From Kitagawia praeruptora (Eukaryota > Streptophyta > Magnoliopsida > Apiales > Apiaceae), in assembly GCA_037693485.1 (NCBI GenBank), contig CM075348.1:128351609-128415608 (forward strand): 64,000 nt of DNA, in the 5' to 3' direction. The position numbers and the translations under genes are program-made. Positions 21,360 through 33,200 of the stretch are shown piece after piece; position 1 is the first letter of the stretch; the number at the start of each line of letters is the position of its first letter. A model generated the notes under the pieces. The model worked only from the letters and a program-made list of their open reading frames with translations. It was not told where the DNA came from and did not search any database.

Positions 21360-21775
21360 TGTATCACACATGTAAAATAACAAATCTCCACCTCCAATAT
21401 AGAAATAAAACTTAAATATTATTTTAAATTTTTTAAAAAGGTCAAACTTAATTTAAATAATAAAGTATGAGTTTTATTTTAAAAATCTTAATTTTTTTCT
21501 TAAATTCATAGAAAACTATAAAATTTATAATAAAATGAAAAATAATTTTTTGATTAAAAAAATCTCAATCTTTCTCTTTAATTTTATGAAAAAGGCATTG
21601 GATTTTATTTTCAAATAAAAAATCATTTGTAATAAATTTAAATTTGAATTATGATAATGATTGGTAAATTTAAAAATATTTTGAATTTTGTAAATTTTAT
21701 AGTAATAATAATTTTATAATAATTTTTTTAAAAAGGTCAAACATAATTTAATAATAAATTTGAATTTTATAATAA
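21360..21775. other. AT-rich left interior of the MULE
   Basis: About 400 bp of A/T-rich sequence with a duplicated AAAAAGGTCAAAC.TAATTTAA motif (about 21437 and 21733). No coding content is visible. Confidence 0.45.
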
Positions 21776-21779
21776 ATTT

Positions 21780-22330
21780 TCTCCTCCCATCTTCTTCTTT
21801 CCGCCTCCTGCAAAACCAGCAGCACCCATTTCCACCGGCTCGGTTCGCCCTTCATCCCGCCTTCTTCTCTCAACACCACAGCCCCATTTCGATCCTCCAC
21901 CAGCGTTCTCTCCTTCTCCTCTCCTTCGTTCTTCACTTCCCTTCTCCATTCAAACTCATTCACAACAAAAACACCACTCCACCACCACTGTCCGCGCCAT
22001 CTCCCCACCTCAACAACGCCCCCACCCATCTCTTTCTTCCACCTCCACCTCCATTCCATCCCACCTGTTTCCTCTCCTGCGTCACACAACCAACACCATC
22101 CCAGTTCACAACTCGGTCTCTCATCCCCCATCTTCTCATCCCCTTTAATTCAACACCCAACACTTCGCCTTTCTCCTCTGTCCACCTCTCCCGACTCCGT
22201 CTCTCCCTCGGCCCACAACTCAACACAATCTCCTCCATCTGCTCTTCTCCAAATCACTCGACCCCTGTTCAACTCTCACCGCCTCCTTCGACCTTCTCTC
22301 CATCGAACTCCAAGTAACAGCCCTCCTCTA
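21780..22330 (+). other. C-rich captured segment inside the MULE
   Basis: About 550 bp switch abruptly from AT-rich to C-rich, with almost no G on the plus strand. A 185-codon frame (21760-22317) is proline/serine/histidine-rich (for example PTHLFLPPPPPFHPTCFLS), and other frames are open too because the composition lacks stop codons. It looks like a captured host exon or 5' UTR, the usual cargo of Pack-MULEs. I cannot identify the parent gene, and a functional protein is doubtful. Confidence 0.5.
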
Positions 22331-22855
22331 TCGTTCACCAAATCACCACCACTGCTCCATATTAATTTTAGGACCCCTCATGTTTACTTATATGAATATA
22401 TTTGCAATTACAGCAAGCTACGTGATTTAATCCACTAAAACGTCCGTGTAACAGCGTTGTGTGTGTGTATACGTGTGTGTATATGTGGAAGGAAAGAGAA
22501 GACAGGCGGTGAGGGGAAAGAAAAGAGAGAAGAGACAAGGCAGAGAAAATGAGAGAGAAAAAACAGGGGAAAAAGAATAATAAATACATCCACGTCAGCT
22601 GTTGAAGTAACCATTACAAGTCACTCTGTCCAACGCTTGCAAGCCACGCAGATTTTCCGTCCGGTCAACAAATCAAACTAACGGCATTGTCATTATCCTC
22701 TACTTAAGTGGTGCAACTGAGACCCCGATAACTTTAATCAAATAATTGATACATAGGCCTCACTTCAGTGACCAAAGTGATATTTAACCCGAAGAAAAAG
22801 GGAAAAAACACAGATAAAGGAAACGAGCCGGAATTTGGAGATTGAACACAGCTAT

Positions 22856-24422
22856 TGTAAGAACCCCAAATTTTCGTTAGAATTAAAACTTTTTATATTG
22901 ATAAAAGAAGGAACAGTGATTCCGACTGCAAGGTATTAACAGTTCTAATGAATGAATACTGAATGGATATAGATTCCGATGTTTATATGTCATGAAGAAT
23001 ACAATGGGTTGACAACTTAGAATAGAATAATCTATCTCCTAGAAAGTTGAGATAAAGTTTCTTAGAAAAGAATATATATTCTCATGTCATCCAGATCGAT
23101 ATCTGTTATTAGTCCAGTGGTTCCGTGAAAAGGGTTAAGGAATGCTCGAAAGAGAATAAGGACATTTTTATAAATATAAGGAATAAAAAGAGAATAAGCA
23201 ATGAATAGTGTTTTTGGTGGAAATAAGAATACTATTAGACGACGCTATATAGAAGTATTCAGAACGGATTTCTGAGTTCGTATTCATGATCCAGGGGCGA
23301 GATAAGTGTATGTAAACGATATCGGATTCAGAAAATTAGCACTTTTATTTTCTCCGAGATTTCCCTGGACACTGAAAGACTTAAGGATTTATAAAAGGAT
23401 TTAAGGAATTTAAATTCAAGGATTATAAAAGAAGGATTAAGAATGTTAGTATTATTATTAAGGAGGATTCCGGTAAAACCCTAACTAGAAATCCTTGAGA
23501 TATTCCTCCGAACGATCAATCAAATTGAGCAATAACCGGACAAAGAAACAAGCAGAGAGTCAAGAGGTATGAAGAGATAGTGGAAGGTGACATAATCACT
23601 TTATGCAAGATAATATCAAGGCAACCAAGCTAGATAGAAAAGAGGTGCACCATAAGTCACCAACACTTGCTCCCATGGTAACAAACCCTTAACCAAGCCT
23701 TAACCCATCAACCAAACCATGGTTTAACCAACAAATATCTATCAATTATGGATCACTTTATGCATTATTTCCAAGAGCAAGCCAAGCAAAATCTCTCCCT
23801 CTTCCCCATTTAGCACCATTCGGCTAAATGCCTAAATTCAAGAACAAAAATCAACCTTTCCACCATTGTTTGATCTCCAAAATTTTATCCTAGATCCTAT
23901 ATTTCATAAAAATGATGCCCTAGAAATCTTAGCTCCAAAATCCTTTGTTTCCATTTTCAATAAAATCATCAAAGAGGAGGATGAATAGTAACCTCAAGAA
24001 CAAAACTTTTGGATCTTGATTTTGGTGGATGATCCAACCTTCATGGAGGCTATACAAGGACTATACAAGGCTTACTAAGTGCATACACACCCCAAGGAAG
24101 GTATAACACACTTGAAACCATAGATCTTACTTTGAGATTATGCATGTTCTTGGTGATTTAAGCTTAGTTATGTTATTAGTGATTATAAGCATGATTAGTT
24201 AAGTGGTTTAGTTGATTTAAGTAGCATGATGATTATTATGGTGAAGCATGATATTCTTGGACTTGTTGAGATGAGAATCATGTATAAATGATGTATGGTT
24301 TCAAATTATAATTACACATAATCTTAATCTCTCAAATTAAGACAAAGATTATCATCTTAATCTCTTAAATTATAATTACACGATCCCCGTTCATGAATCA
24401 AAATTGTACATCATACTCGACA
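22856..24422 (+). mobile_element. LTR of a Tat-like gypsy element
   Basis: The LTR starts TGTAAGAACCCCAAATTTTC at 22856 and ends about ...ATACTCGACA at 24422 (1567 bp). Just inside is AATTGGCGCTAGAAGGAGGG (24431-24450), the TTGGCGC-type primer-site region seen in Tat/Retand-type gypsy elements. A gag-like frame begins 50 bp on. The second LTR and the pol region are not found, so the element is broken. The lineage is inferred from the primer-site style only. Confidence 0.6.
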
Positions 24423-24472
24423 ATATTATTAATTGGCGCTAGAAGGAGGGCAGTCATCATATTGGGAGAAAG

Positions 24473-24997
24473 ATGACTAACTCGAACAAGAAGATGAACA
24501 GCGGGCACAACAACAAAGGAGGGGTCCAAGAAGGTGTCAGCAGTGCAAGAAGGATGACTAGAGTGAAGAAGCGGTATAGCTCAAGGGGCGCAAAAAAGGA
24601 ATTCCAGGAAGGGGCCAAGACCTATCAGGAGGAGAACAGTAAGGACCCCACCAAGAAACTCTTGGATGAATTTGATGATGTTGTTACGGATCAAACACAC
24701 CCTTACTTCTATGAAGACCTTGAGCGGGAGGAGGATGTAGAGGCTACTAAGACAAAGGAGGGGTTGCATAATGAGGCTGCCTCATCTAAGGCGAGGTCAG
24801 TTAGTGTGTTTGATCGTCTTAGAAAGAAGTTAGCTGAGCATGATCTCCGCCTCAAGCTTGGAAAATTCACAGCTAACAAGAAGGATAAACGATCCCAGGC
24901 TTGGAGCCAAGGTTCCGAACGACCCCCCTTTCCTCATCGAGAGCGCACGTGGTCCCCCCTTTCCTCATCGAGAGCGCAACTGGTCCCATCGTCATAA
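24473..24997 (+). pseudogene. N-terminal gag fragment of the Tat-like element
   Basis: The 174-codon frame starts MTNSNKKMNSGHNNKGGVQ soon after the LTR. It is hydrophilic and lysine-rich, with a segment VFDRLRKKLAEHDLRLKLGK that resembles the start of Tat-type gag proteins. It has no capsid core. The end contains a ~31-bp tandem duplication (CCCCTTTCCTCATCGAGAGC at about 24926 and 24957), after which coding sequence is lost. It is the remaining head of a gag gene. Confidence 0.5.
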
Positions 24998-25145
24998 CAA
25001 CGTGTATATACAGTCCTTATTGGCATTTATTATTAACACATATCACTACTCATATTAAAATTTCATAATTACGAGTTTTCAGTCCAAAAATTATTAAACT
25101 AACTGCTACCTTCTTCTTTAGAACAAAATTAAAGGCATTCACAAG

Positions 25146-25175
25146 GCCCGTGCCTTGCACGGGCTGTTACGCTAG
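25146..25175 (+). mobile_element. Helitron-type 3' terminus
   Basis: A perfect hairpin GCCCGTGC-CTT-GCACGGGC (25146-25164) is followed after 7 bp by CTAG (25172-25175) and then T. This is the plant Helitron 3' end (hairpin, CTRR, insertion before T). The 5' end (TC after A) was not located; the element may be short, or include part of the retrotransposon to its left. Confidence 0.6.
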
Positions 25176-25684
25176 TTACATGTAATTTATTATATTAAAA
25201 TATATTTTTAGTTCATTTTACCGTGTTTTAGTTTATTTTTAATGCATTTAATCGAATTTTGATTTTTATTAAATAGGAATTTTTTCGATACGTGTTATGT
25301 GACTTATGTGTAGCATTAAATATTTAATTTTATTTTTCTGTAATTTTTATATTTTTAGATACAATTATTTCACATTTTAATTTTCAGACCCAGCCCCTAT
25401 ACTGAATCTGAGGCCTTGTTTTTGATAAAATTATTTTTATATAATATTTGGATATTTAAAATGCATTATTTTGTAATTTTTGTAATATTCGTAATTTTTG
25501 AGAAATTTTGATATTTATATTATATTTGTTTAAAAATAAATTTTTTACATTTTTATCCTATAAAAATTATTTTTAAGGCTTAATGATTTTAACTATGAGT
25601 TAAAAATATTTTTTGGGTATTAATTTTCGATTAATATAAATAGGAATCAGATTTTTTTTATACTAATAATTCATAAAAGTCAGA

Positions 25685-25688
<4 letters not shown>

Positions 25689-25771
<83 letters not shown>
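25689..25771. repeat. (TA)n microsatellite, ~41 units
   Basis: An uninterrupted alternating TA tract of about 83 bp. Other TA tracts are at 33987-34029 and 34903-34920. Confidence 0.97.
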
Positions 25772-25775
<4 letters not shown>

Positions 25776-28493
25776 ATATATTTTCTCTCTCCTATTCTTG
25801 AGGATCAAAGCTGAATTTGAAGGTGTTATTGATATCGGATTTTGTTTTTCTTATACTCGAATCAAAGCTCATCTCTAGTTTCTGAATATTCAATCAATTT
25901 CAACAGAGGGTAGTTTTCGGATTTGATATAAAGTTTTCTTCAATTCTGCATATTAGGGTTCTTCATGAAATTTGGGGCTTTTTTATTCTTTGATTTTCCA
26001 GTTGAACTGATTATTTGTATAGCTTCATATTGATGCCAAAAGTTCAATTCCATGTTCAATTTCATCGTTCTATTGCTAGTTTTGTCAATTCCAATTCTAG
26101 GGTTCTTGAGTCGAATTAAGGCTTTTTGATTGAGTAATTTCCCGATTGATTTGATTGTTTGTAAAGCTTCTAGAGGTCCTGAGGATCATATCTATGAGTT
26201 TAATTTGATTGTTCTAATGCCAGATTGTGATATTCAAGTTTGTTAGTTTTGACCGAAAATAAGAATCACTCGTTCATAGCTTGTGTTACACATGATTTGG
26301 TTTAGGAATAAGCAAAAACGAATATTGGCCGGAAATTCCTTGAGCTCGTCGAATTATACAATTTCTTGATCAATTTGGTCGAGTTTTGTTCGTATTTGTG
26401 CTATATGTTAATGTCCGATTGATGGGCAAGCAAATTGTGCGTTGTTTAGTGCTCAAAAGCAGCACACCGGAGTTTGTTTATATTGCCGGGAAATGTCTTG
26501 ATTCCGGCGAACCTCCATTAATGGTGGATGAGTGTTCTTGGTGATGAATGTGTGGAGATGGTGTTGAATAGTGTAGTTTGATTCAAAAAATTTCTAAACT
26601 TTTCAGAAAACTGTTTTTGGGTCAAATTTTTTTATAAAATTTTTCTAAATTCAGAATTCTTTTATGTATTATTATTATTTTAATTTCTAAAAATTAAATT
26701 TAATTAGTTAATTATTTTTAAATAATAATTTAATTGATTTAATTAATTGATTAATTTATTTTAATAGATTAATTATATTAATTAATTATTATTTAAATAT
26801 ATAATTGACTTAATTGCTTTTAAATCTTTTTATTATAAAAGATTTGTTATTTTTAAGAGTTGATTAATAAATAATTAATTTATATTTCAATTAATTTAAT
26901 TATTAATTGAATTATTCTTATTAATTGGGTATTAATTAAACTTCTTGTTTGTTTTTAACGATAAAAGTATTTCTGGAATCAGAAAAATGACTCGATTCTT
27001 ATAAAAATGATTTTAAGTTGAAATTCAACTGTCAAATTTGGGTCGACTTTTTACCGAACCTTTTTAATGAGTCGGTTATATATGGTAATTAGGATTTTAA
27101 CCCGTTTTCTGTTTTAAAAATACCGGATAATATCTTTTCATGATCTGATCTACGAGCTATGTGTATTATATATATTCTTATGTGCTACAATTCAGGGCAG
27201 TTATTTTCTTAATTGTTTAGATGCCGCAAGTCTGGGCAGTTCAATTCCTTAATTATTTACTTTCTTTTATGGTTGCTGCAAGCTGAGGCATCTTTATTTT
27301 AATAGTGTATATACAATTGTGTTGTGGAATTGAAAAACATGTGGATAGTCCTTTTTACAAATACTTCATGCTGAAATTTCTAAAAATCCCCTGTACCTAA
27401 ATCTATTCGACTTATTTAATTGTAATGATATGCAAGCATGCTATGATTATTAATAGTTTATGTGTATATGTGACTAAGTTAGTGTTTGACTATTAAGTGA
27501 TATTCGTGCTATGTGTTGATTGGTTACGTGACAAGTATAAATGTATTTAATTCGAGGATTAATAACTTATCTCTAGGGTTAATTATTGTCTTGAGGATTA
27601 ATGACTTAGTTCGAGGATTAATTGTTGTCTCGAGGATTAACTGTTTATTTATGTTTCTTTATCGGGGAATAAGATAACTGTTTTGAGGATTATCTATTAA
27701 TCGAGTCTTGACCGATTATATATATTTTTAATGTGTGCGTAGTTGTTTATATGGGTTATAATATAAGATGTCGTTAGGGGTAGACGTCGTTTTCTTGATT
27801 TACTGACTAGGATTTTCATATTACTTATATTTTTACGGGGATTAATTGGTGAGTATTGACTTATGTTTGTCGGTGGAGATAAGTAGATGTAAAATGAAGA
27901 AGGTGGAGAGGGATGCATCATTGTTTGTGGATTGTTGGATTTATTTTGATGTGTTTTAACACCGGGAAAGTGTCTATGCTCAAAGGAGATATTTCCAATT
28001 ATTTTCTTCCGACACATATATTGTAGACGCGCGGGCTCGATGTCGACAGATCAGACTCGTGGCAACCGCGCGTGCGACATATCCAAGAATGATCAGATGG
28101 AAGATTATAAAGTCGTGGGATGTGAAAAAGAAAGATTCTCACGTATTCTACTTTACGTAATAGCTAAAGAACGGAGACAAGTATTTTCCCCTTATCATCT
28201 TAAACACTTTTTATTTTTATGTTTCATTGATTCATATCATGACGAATAGCTATTGTTCAGAGCTATTTGTGATTCTTAAATATTTTTGTGCGAACACAGT
28301 TACTTGATATTGGTACCCTTCATGTGGGGAATTGTTTAAGATAAACTCTTCATATCCTTATTATCGTAGTAAATAATAGGGATGTGACCTGTATTTAAAA
28401 CTAAGCATTTCTTGTTGAATTCGGAAATTGCTCTACTGGATTGGAAAATAGTAAAGCGTAGGAGGCCACGTCTAGTAGTTGGTTGTTGGTCTT

Positions 28494-29539
28494 GGAGTAT
28501 TGCAGAAGGGGGGGTTGAATGCAATACTGATAAAATTCAATCTTTAAAATCAACAACAATAATAAAGATTATGAATTATCAGTAGAAATATGCAAACGTA
28601 AGTGGAACAAGATTTCTCACAAAATAAATATTTTATTTATTTTGTGAAGTGGTGCTACAACATAGAGAAAGAATTCTCCAGCTGCGAACTTCTTGAGAGA
28701 TACAAGTTGTTTCATTGAAGCACTTGATACAGAAAGAAATAGAGACGTCTATCTAAGTAGACTAAGATACTCTGTTGTCCCTATCGCATGGGGTGTTGAG
28801 TTGGTGTCATTTTCAAGTGGCAGCTCATTACAATTTGCACACCCATGTGACTTTCCTAAATTTCTATACAGACAGTGTTAACATTACATGTAAAGCAACC
28901 TAGATTCTTTCTATTTCTAGCTAATACAATTCTAATAGATGTGGATATATCATACTCTTTGAATTGACCAGCCTTGTCTTGTAAACTTTCAAGCTTCTGT
29001 CGTAGTCTTTGTAGGTCTGCTACAAACGATAGAGTGTTACAGCAAATCTGTTTCTTGAACATATAACATGTCACGGGCTTTGACTGAGAAAAGTACCCTA
29101 ATCAAATAATTCAGTGAGACAGTAACCTTAACCGCCAAGTCTGCAGTCAAAGGAATATTCAATGGTTGATAGTATGAGCTCCCGCCAAAGTTGCTGTCGG
29201 AACTCCAGACTTGCTGTCAAGTGTGAGAATGTTGCTGTCCCATGCTTCAGCCAATGTTGCTGTCAGATATAGCCTTGTCGTGACTTTACAACATTTGTCT
29301 TCTTGTAACCTTACTATCAAGAATGTGACAATATCTTTTATTCTTGCTGTCTTCTGGATGTATTCCTTGAGGCTTGAACAAATGTATGAACTTCTCCCAA
29401 GACATACAATTATTACATGCAGCAATTATTTGATTACAAGAACATACTCTGGCTGTGACAGTATGTTCTACTTAGTGAAAACTAAGTATAGGGAAATCTA
29501 GTTAAGTTGTCTCTATGCTATCACCCATAAATCCCAACA
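28494..29539 (-). mobile_element. Solo LTR of a SIRE-type copia element
   Basis: The 1046-bp unit starts TGTTGGTCTTGGAG and ends ATCCCAACA, with TGTTGG/CCAACA termini. It is flanked by the exact 5-bp duplication ttggt (28489-28493 and 29540-29544). Near its left edge is the lineage motif gcagaagggggggttgaatg. A complete LTR with a target duplication and no internal region is the product of LTR-LTR recombination. It splits the degenerate giant LTR, whose homology with 35540-39980 resumes on the right side. Confidence 0.88.
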
Positions 29540-30409
29540 TTGGTCCAGCTATATTTAAGGAGGATATGGTAACCATTCCATCTTCCTATAGGCTAATATT
29601 ACTTGCCTATTTTGGTACCCTCATGAAATCCGGGTTATACACACTGGTCTAGAAATGTACCGATGGTAGTATAAAGGGTCCCATTGCTTTTGAACTTGAT
29701 CATGGGGCAATGGTGGTTTGTCTTTCTTTTTATATATCCAATCCATATCGCTAGAATGGCTATTATATATTGTGAGTTGGTAGTTGATTCACTTTTGTGA
29801 CATGCCGATTGATTCCAGTTATGGTTTGAATTATATCACAGTTGTTGATTCAGTTTTCTCTATAAACTGTTTTACATTTCAGTTGATTTTATGCCCCACT
29901 TATCTTGGTTTTATAACAAAATTTTATACGATTGCTGAGCATTTCTTTCGCTCATACTTGCTATTTAAATTCTAATATTTCATTAAGGTAGTTTGGCCAG
30001 ACTTATCCGCACAGTTCAGAAAGAGAAGAAGCGTGATGATATTTCGAAGATGACTTACTCAGGATGTCTGGATTTAGTGTAAGATCTATTTTATATAATT
30101 AATTTCTAATATTTACTATTATTATGTAATAGTCTATTTTGCCTGGCGTACTTCTTATCGAAGTCACACCAGTGGTTTAATATTTGATCAAAGAGAATGT
30201 TGTAAAGAAGGGATACTTTTTATTTAATGGAATTTGGATTCTTGTTTCTAGCCCTATAACCTTAAAGATCTTGGTATGTTTGGGGTCATAGATGTTATAT
30301 TTCCAGTGTTGGACAATCACAAGTGAATGATTATTATTAAACAGATGTTTTATTTTGAGGATTTCCACGTTACGACCAAATCTCTTGATCCCGGATTTGG
30401 GGGCGTTAA

Positions 30410-31170
30410 AGAGCTTAACCTTACTTTCTTTGTATTTTACCCGGGCAAGGACCTCATGTTTGTCTCTCCTCCCGCAAATAAAACCACTCACCTCAAATGA
30501 TCACTTTCCCTACATTTCTTGTTTTTATTTTAAAAAAAATTATTATTCATTTTTTGTTTTGTTTTTGTGAAAACCATTAGAGAGGTTGTTGTTTTTAAAT
30601 AATGACCAAAATACACTACTTTTGTGTAGAAGGTGCCCGAAATACCGATTTGCGGAAGTGCATACGCTAGGCATGCGTGGCCCGGGATGCACATTCCAGG
30701 CATGCGCATCACAGGTCACGCATTTCCCAGATGCATGATGATGTCATATGACGTCATATTTGCAATTACATCTCCGGCGCTCAGACTACCTCAAAATTGC
30801 CCTTTACATCGCCTCCCTTCGTTCACCACACTCCAACAACCTCTAGTACTTCTGAGGGCATCATAACGAAGCCCACTCCTCCTTCTTCCTTTTCCCCCGT
30901 TGATTTGTTGATTTTCGACCCCGTAGGGGCGTGTATGAGCATATCGGAAAGTGGATCGGCGTGTATGAGTTTGAATTAGGGCTTTTAATTCAGCTAAACA
31001 AATGGAAAATGAATGTTATAGGGTTGTAGAGATGTTGCAATTTGGTATCTTGGATGGGAGTAAATGTTGCCTCTCGTTTTGTCTTCATAAGCCAAAAAGT
31101 AACATTTGACATGCGGTCGGGGTGACCACTAACTTGAAACTCATATAATAATCAATTGATTAGATTGCAG
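30410..31170 (+). other. Unassigned region before the GIF fragment
   Basis: No gene recognised. About 30650-30760 is rich in GCATGCG-like motifs (GGCATGCGTGGCCCGGGATG, GGCATGCGCATCAC) and TGATGTCATATGACGTCAT, which holds a TGACGTCA-like bZIP site. About 30780-30960 is C/T-rich like a 5' UTR. It may be a promoter/leader carried along with the GIF fragment, but this is only positional. Confidence 0.35.
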
Positions 31171-31640
31171 GCTTTGCTTCAAAAGAATTTGATGTACCTG
31201 GATGCGATTACAGATGCCCAACCTCAACCACCCGGCCCTTCCCAAGTAGCTTAGTTGATAACTGATGTATTGAAGGCTTATCAAATTTACTGCTGGTAAA
31301 TAACAATTGTTCACGTTGTATGTTCCATCAAACTCTATGGCCCCACAAAAAAGCTACATTTAGCAACCTCAAGGTGCAATGTTTCAGCAGCAACAAGGAG
31401 GTGGTGTTCAAAAGTTACCTTTTCATCTTAATGCTCTAAGGCCCCAAGATCAGCAACAGCTAATGCAGTTCCAACAACAACATATGCAAAGTCAAGCTAG
31501 CTTTCGGACTGGTCCAAACACTGTAATACATGTCATGCATCAGTCTGAGCAACTTGAGGAAACATGAAAGATGGCTCGGATGCTGCTTTAGGCGAAGGCC
31601 AAGTAAGATCATCCTCTGGACGTGGCAGTTGTAATTGAGA
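31171..31640 (+). pseudogene. GRF-interacting factor (SSXT family) pseudogene fragment
   Basis: After an acceptor-like TTGCAG, 31171-31250 encodes ALLQKNLMYLDAITDAQPQP, then PGPSQVA and a stop. ALLQKNLMYLAAIADAQPQPP is the conserved SNH/SSXT helix of plant GIF2/GIF3-type transcriptional co-activators, which partner growth-regulating factors. A second block from 31337 (MAPQ..., then FQQQQGG, a glutamine-rich segment and DAALGEGQVRSSSGRG in another frame) matches the Q-rich tail. Stops and frameshifts separate the parts and the N-terminal half of the SNH domain is absent. It is a partial, dead copy, perhaps carried by a transposon. Confidence 0.7.
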
Positions 31641-32088
31641 ATTGTTATAGGGAGAAATTGGTATAACAGTAATTGTGGAGGTTGCTAGAATGATATTTTG
31701 CTAAGAACACGAAGAACATGGAAGGAGATTGGTGATTATTTGTGGTTGATCTTGCTTGTTGATTCGTAGAATGGCAGACAAAATTGTTTATTCTCTCTTG
31801 TTGCAAACTGTCAATCAGTTCTAACAAGAGGCCTACGTACCATATTTATAGGGAGTCAAGCCACACGTAATTCTTGGAGAACAAGTTACCTAAACGGGCT
31901 AGGTTTTGGAGACTTATCTGGGCCTAAGTTCACTGGACACTTGTGGGCGGGTGTAAATAATCTACTAATCTGCTCATGGCCCATCGCTTAGTGGAAACTA
32001 ATATGAGGCTACCACAATGCTAGAATGACGTGGCCTCATCTGCGAGGCTGGTTGAGAACCTTATGAAGGCCTCGTATGCGACCTTGCA
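31641..32088 (-). other. Possible LTR remnant before the minisatellite
   Basis: The sequence from TGTTATAGGGAGAAATTGG (about 31642) has a minus-strand TATA-like CCCTATAAATATGG near 31840-31853 and resembles an LTR promoter, but no partner or duplication was found. Confidence 0.3.
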
Positions 32089-32396
32089 GGTACAAGCATG
32101 CGACCCCATGGGTACAAACATGCGACCTTGCGGGTACAGGCATCCGACCTCGTGGGTACATGCATGCAACCCTATGGGTACATGCATGCGACTTCGTGGG
32201 TACGGGCATGCGACCTCGTGGGTACAGGCATGCGACCCTATGGGTACATGCATGCGACCTCCTGGGTACAGGCGTACGACCTCGTTGGTACAAGCAAGCG
32301 ACCTTCTTGGTACATAAATGCAACCTTGTAGGTACAGGCATGCAACCTCGTGGGTATAGACATGCGACCCTATGGGTACATGCATGTGACCCTAAG
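32089..32396. repeat. 22-bp minisatellite, 14 units without indels
   Basis: Fourteen consecutive 22-bp units begin GGTACA or close variants (consensus GGTACAGGCATGCGACCTCG plus TG), with about 1-5 substitutions each and no length change. A degenerate fifteenth unit precedes at about 32070-32088. Most units contain GCATGC. All six frames stay open across most of the array because no unit contains a stop in any phase, which produces long but meaningless ORFs on both strands. Confidence 0.95.
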
Positions 32397-33200
32397 CCAA
32401 GTATATTATGCATAAGGATGCCTCCACTCATGCGACCCATTGGGTCTTAGTCATGAACCTTCACCTGACGATTAGAAACATAATAAGATTATTCATGAGT
32501 TGTGATGTTTAGAATAGAATGATCATGTACTTCTTGTAATACCCTGATCTTATAAAGGGATCATCACTTAGTGTATGATGAGCAAGTTATTCAGAAATTG
32601 CAGAATTGTGAAAAGTGTTGAATCATGAACTTTGTGTCATGGACTATCTTTCAGGGACTATGGTCAGATACTAATACTATGGTCAGATCCTGATACAAAG
32701 ATCCGATCTTGATGCTATGATCAAATCCTGATGGAATGATCAGATCCTGATGTTAATGATATCCGGATGGTATTCTGGATGCTGCAAAAACTGGAAAGTG
32801 CTATTATATAGGATCGGATGTTCTGAAGATGACAAGAAGTGTGCATGAAAAAAAGAATCAAACTAATGGTGGAAACTATCAACCGACTGAAAGAGAATTA
32901 CCATGTATTGATTATCATTTTCTGTTATTAGTTGATAGGTAGCATTATAATTAATCTCTATATATCCTTGTAATATGTGTTCATGTTAATGTTCGAGTGA
33001 TTGTGAACATCGTGAGTATACGAGTGAACAAACAGAAAGAGAGTTTTATATTGAGAACAACTACTAAAGGTATTTGAACACTTTTGATAGAGTTCGTATT
33101 TGATCTTATCAATACAAACAAGTTTGATTCATTCGTTTATCTTTGTCATTTACTTGAGAATGAAACAGAGACGATTACTGAAACTTGTATTCAACCTCCC
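32397..33200 (+). mobile_element. SIRE-type LTR fragment
   Basis: From about 32500 the sequence has TGATCAGATCCTGAT-type repeats (32650-32770), a TATA-like CTATTATATAGGATC near 32800 and the conserved end motif ACTTGTATTCAACCTCCCTC (33183-33202). These are seen, partly inverted, in the LTRs at 7996 and 40245. Its left edge and a target duplication are not clear. It runs into the Helitron-like segment at about 33201. Confidence 0.5.

Larger units (their letters stand above)
21127..22790. mobile_element. Mutator-like element with long TIRs (Pack-MULE-like)
   Basis: Inverted repeats of about 140 bp bound a 1664-bp element. The left TIR (21127-21265) starts GGGTTAAATATCACTTTGG and ends GTTGACCGGACGG. 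The right TIR (about 22650-22790) is its complement with scattered mismatches. Long TIRs starting GGG are typical of MULEs. No transposase is present. A clear 9-bp duplication was not found (tcattagaa against gaagaaaaa), so the flanks may have mutated. Between the TIRs lies an AT-rich left part and a C-rich block of foreign composition. The element sits just upstream of the telobox-Myb exons. Confidence 0.8.
25176..30409 (-). mobile_element. Degenerate giant LTR (same family as 35540-39980)
   Basis: The right end (about 29990-30409) is the inverted counterpart of 35540-35990. Shared blocks include CCTATAACCTTAAAGATCTT, GGAATTTGGATTCTTGTTTC and the terminal CGGATTTGGGGGCGTTA. Further left, GTGGCAACCGC at about 28059 and a block near 27950 also match the other copy inverted, in the same order. 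The left end is not clearly recognised; 25176 is the right edge of the Helitron end. No gag or pol is seen, so it is an old, probably solo, LTR. It contains a (TA)n tract, AT-rich sequence and a younger 1046-bp solo LTR. The presumed left half (25176-27700) has no recognisable coding content. Confidence 0.55.

Noticed and set aside
21748..22238. Minus-strand G/E/R-rich frames of 60-127 codons opposite the C-rich segment
   Set aside because: They are shadows of a C-rich, stop-poor strand and have low complexity without motifs.
21118..22799. 9-bp target duplication for the MULE at 21127-22790
   Set aside because: Flanks tcattagaa and gaagaaaaa do not match well enough; the element is called from its TIRs alone.
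25176..27700. Host gene in the long low-GC stretch with exon-like T-rich borders
   Set aside because: No frame with coding character or family motif was found. The position and later homology to 35540-39980 fit a degenerate LTR.
32089..32396. CRISPR-like array of short repeats
   Set aside because: Units are contiguous without unique spacers, there are no cas genes, and the DNA is plant nuclear. It is a minisatellite.
32020..32450. Several overlapping 77-134-codon frames on both strands
   Set aside because: They are produced by the 22-bp minisatellite, whose unit has no stop in any frame. The translations are simple repeats of MRP.GYxHAT-like words and resemble no protein.
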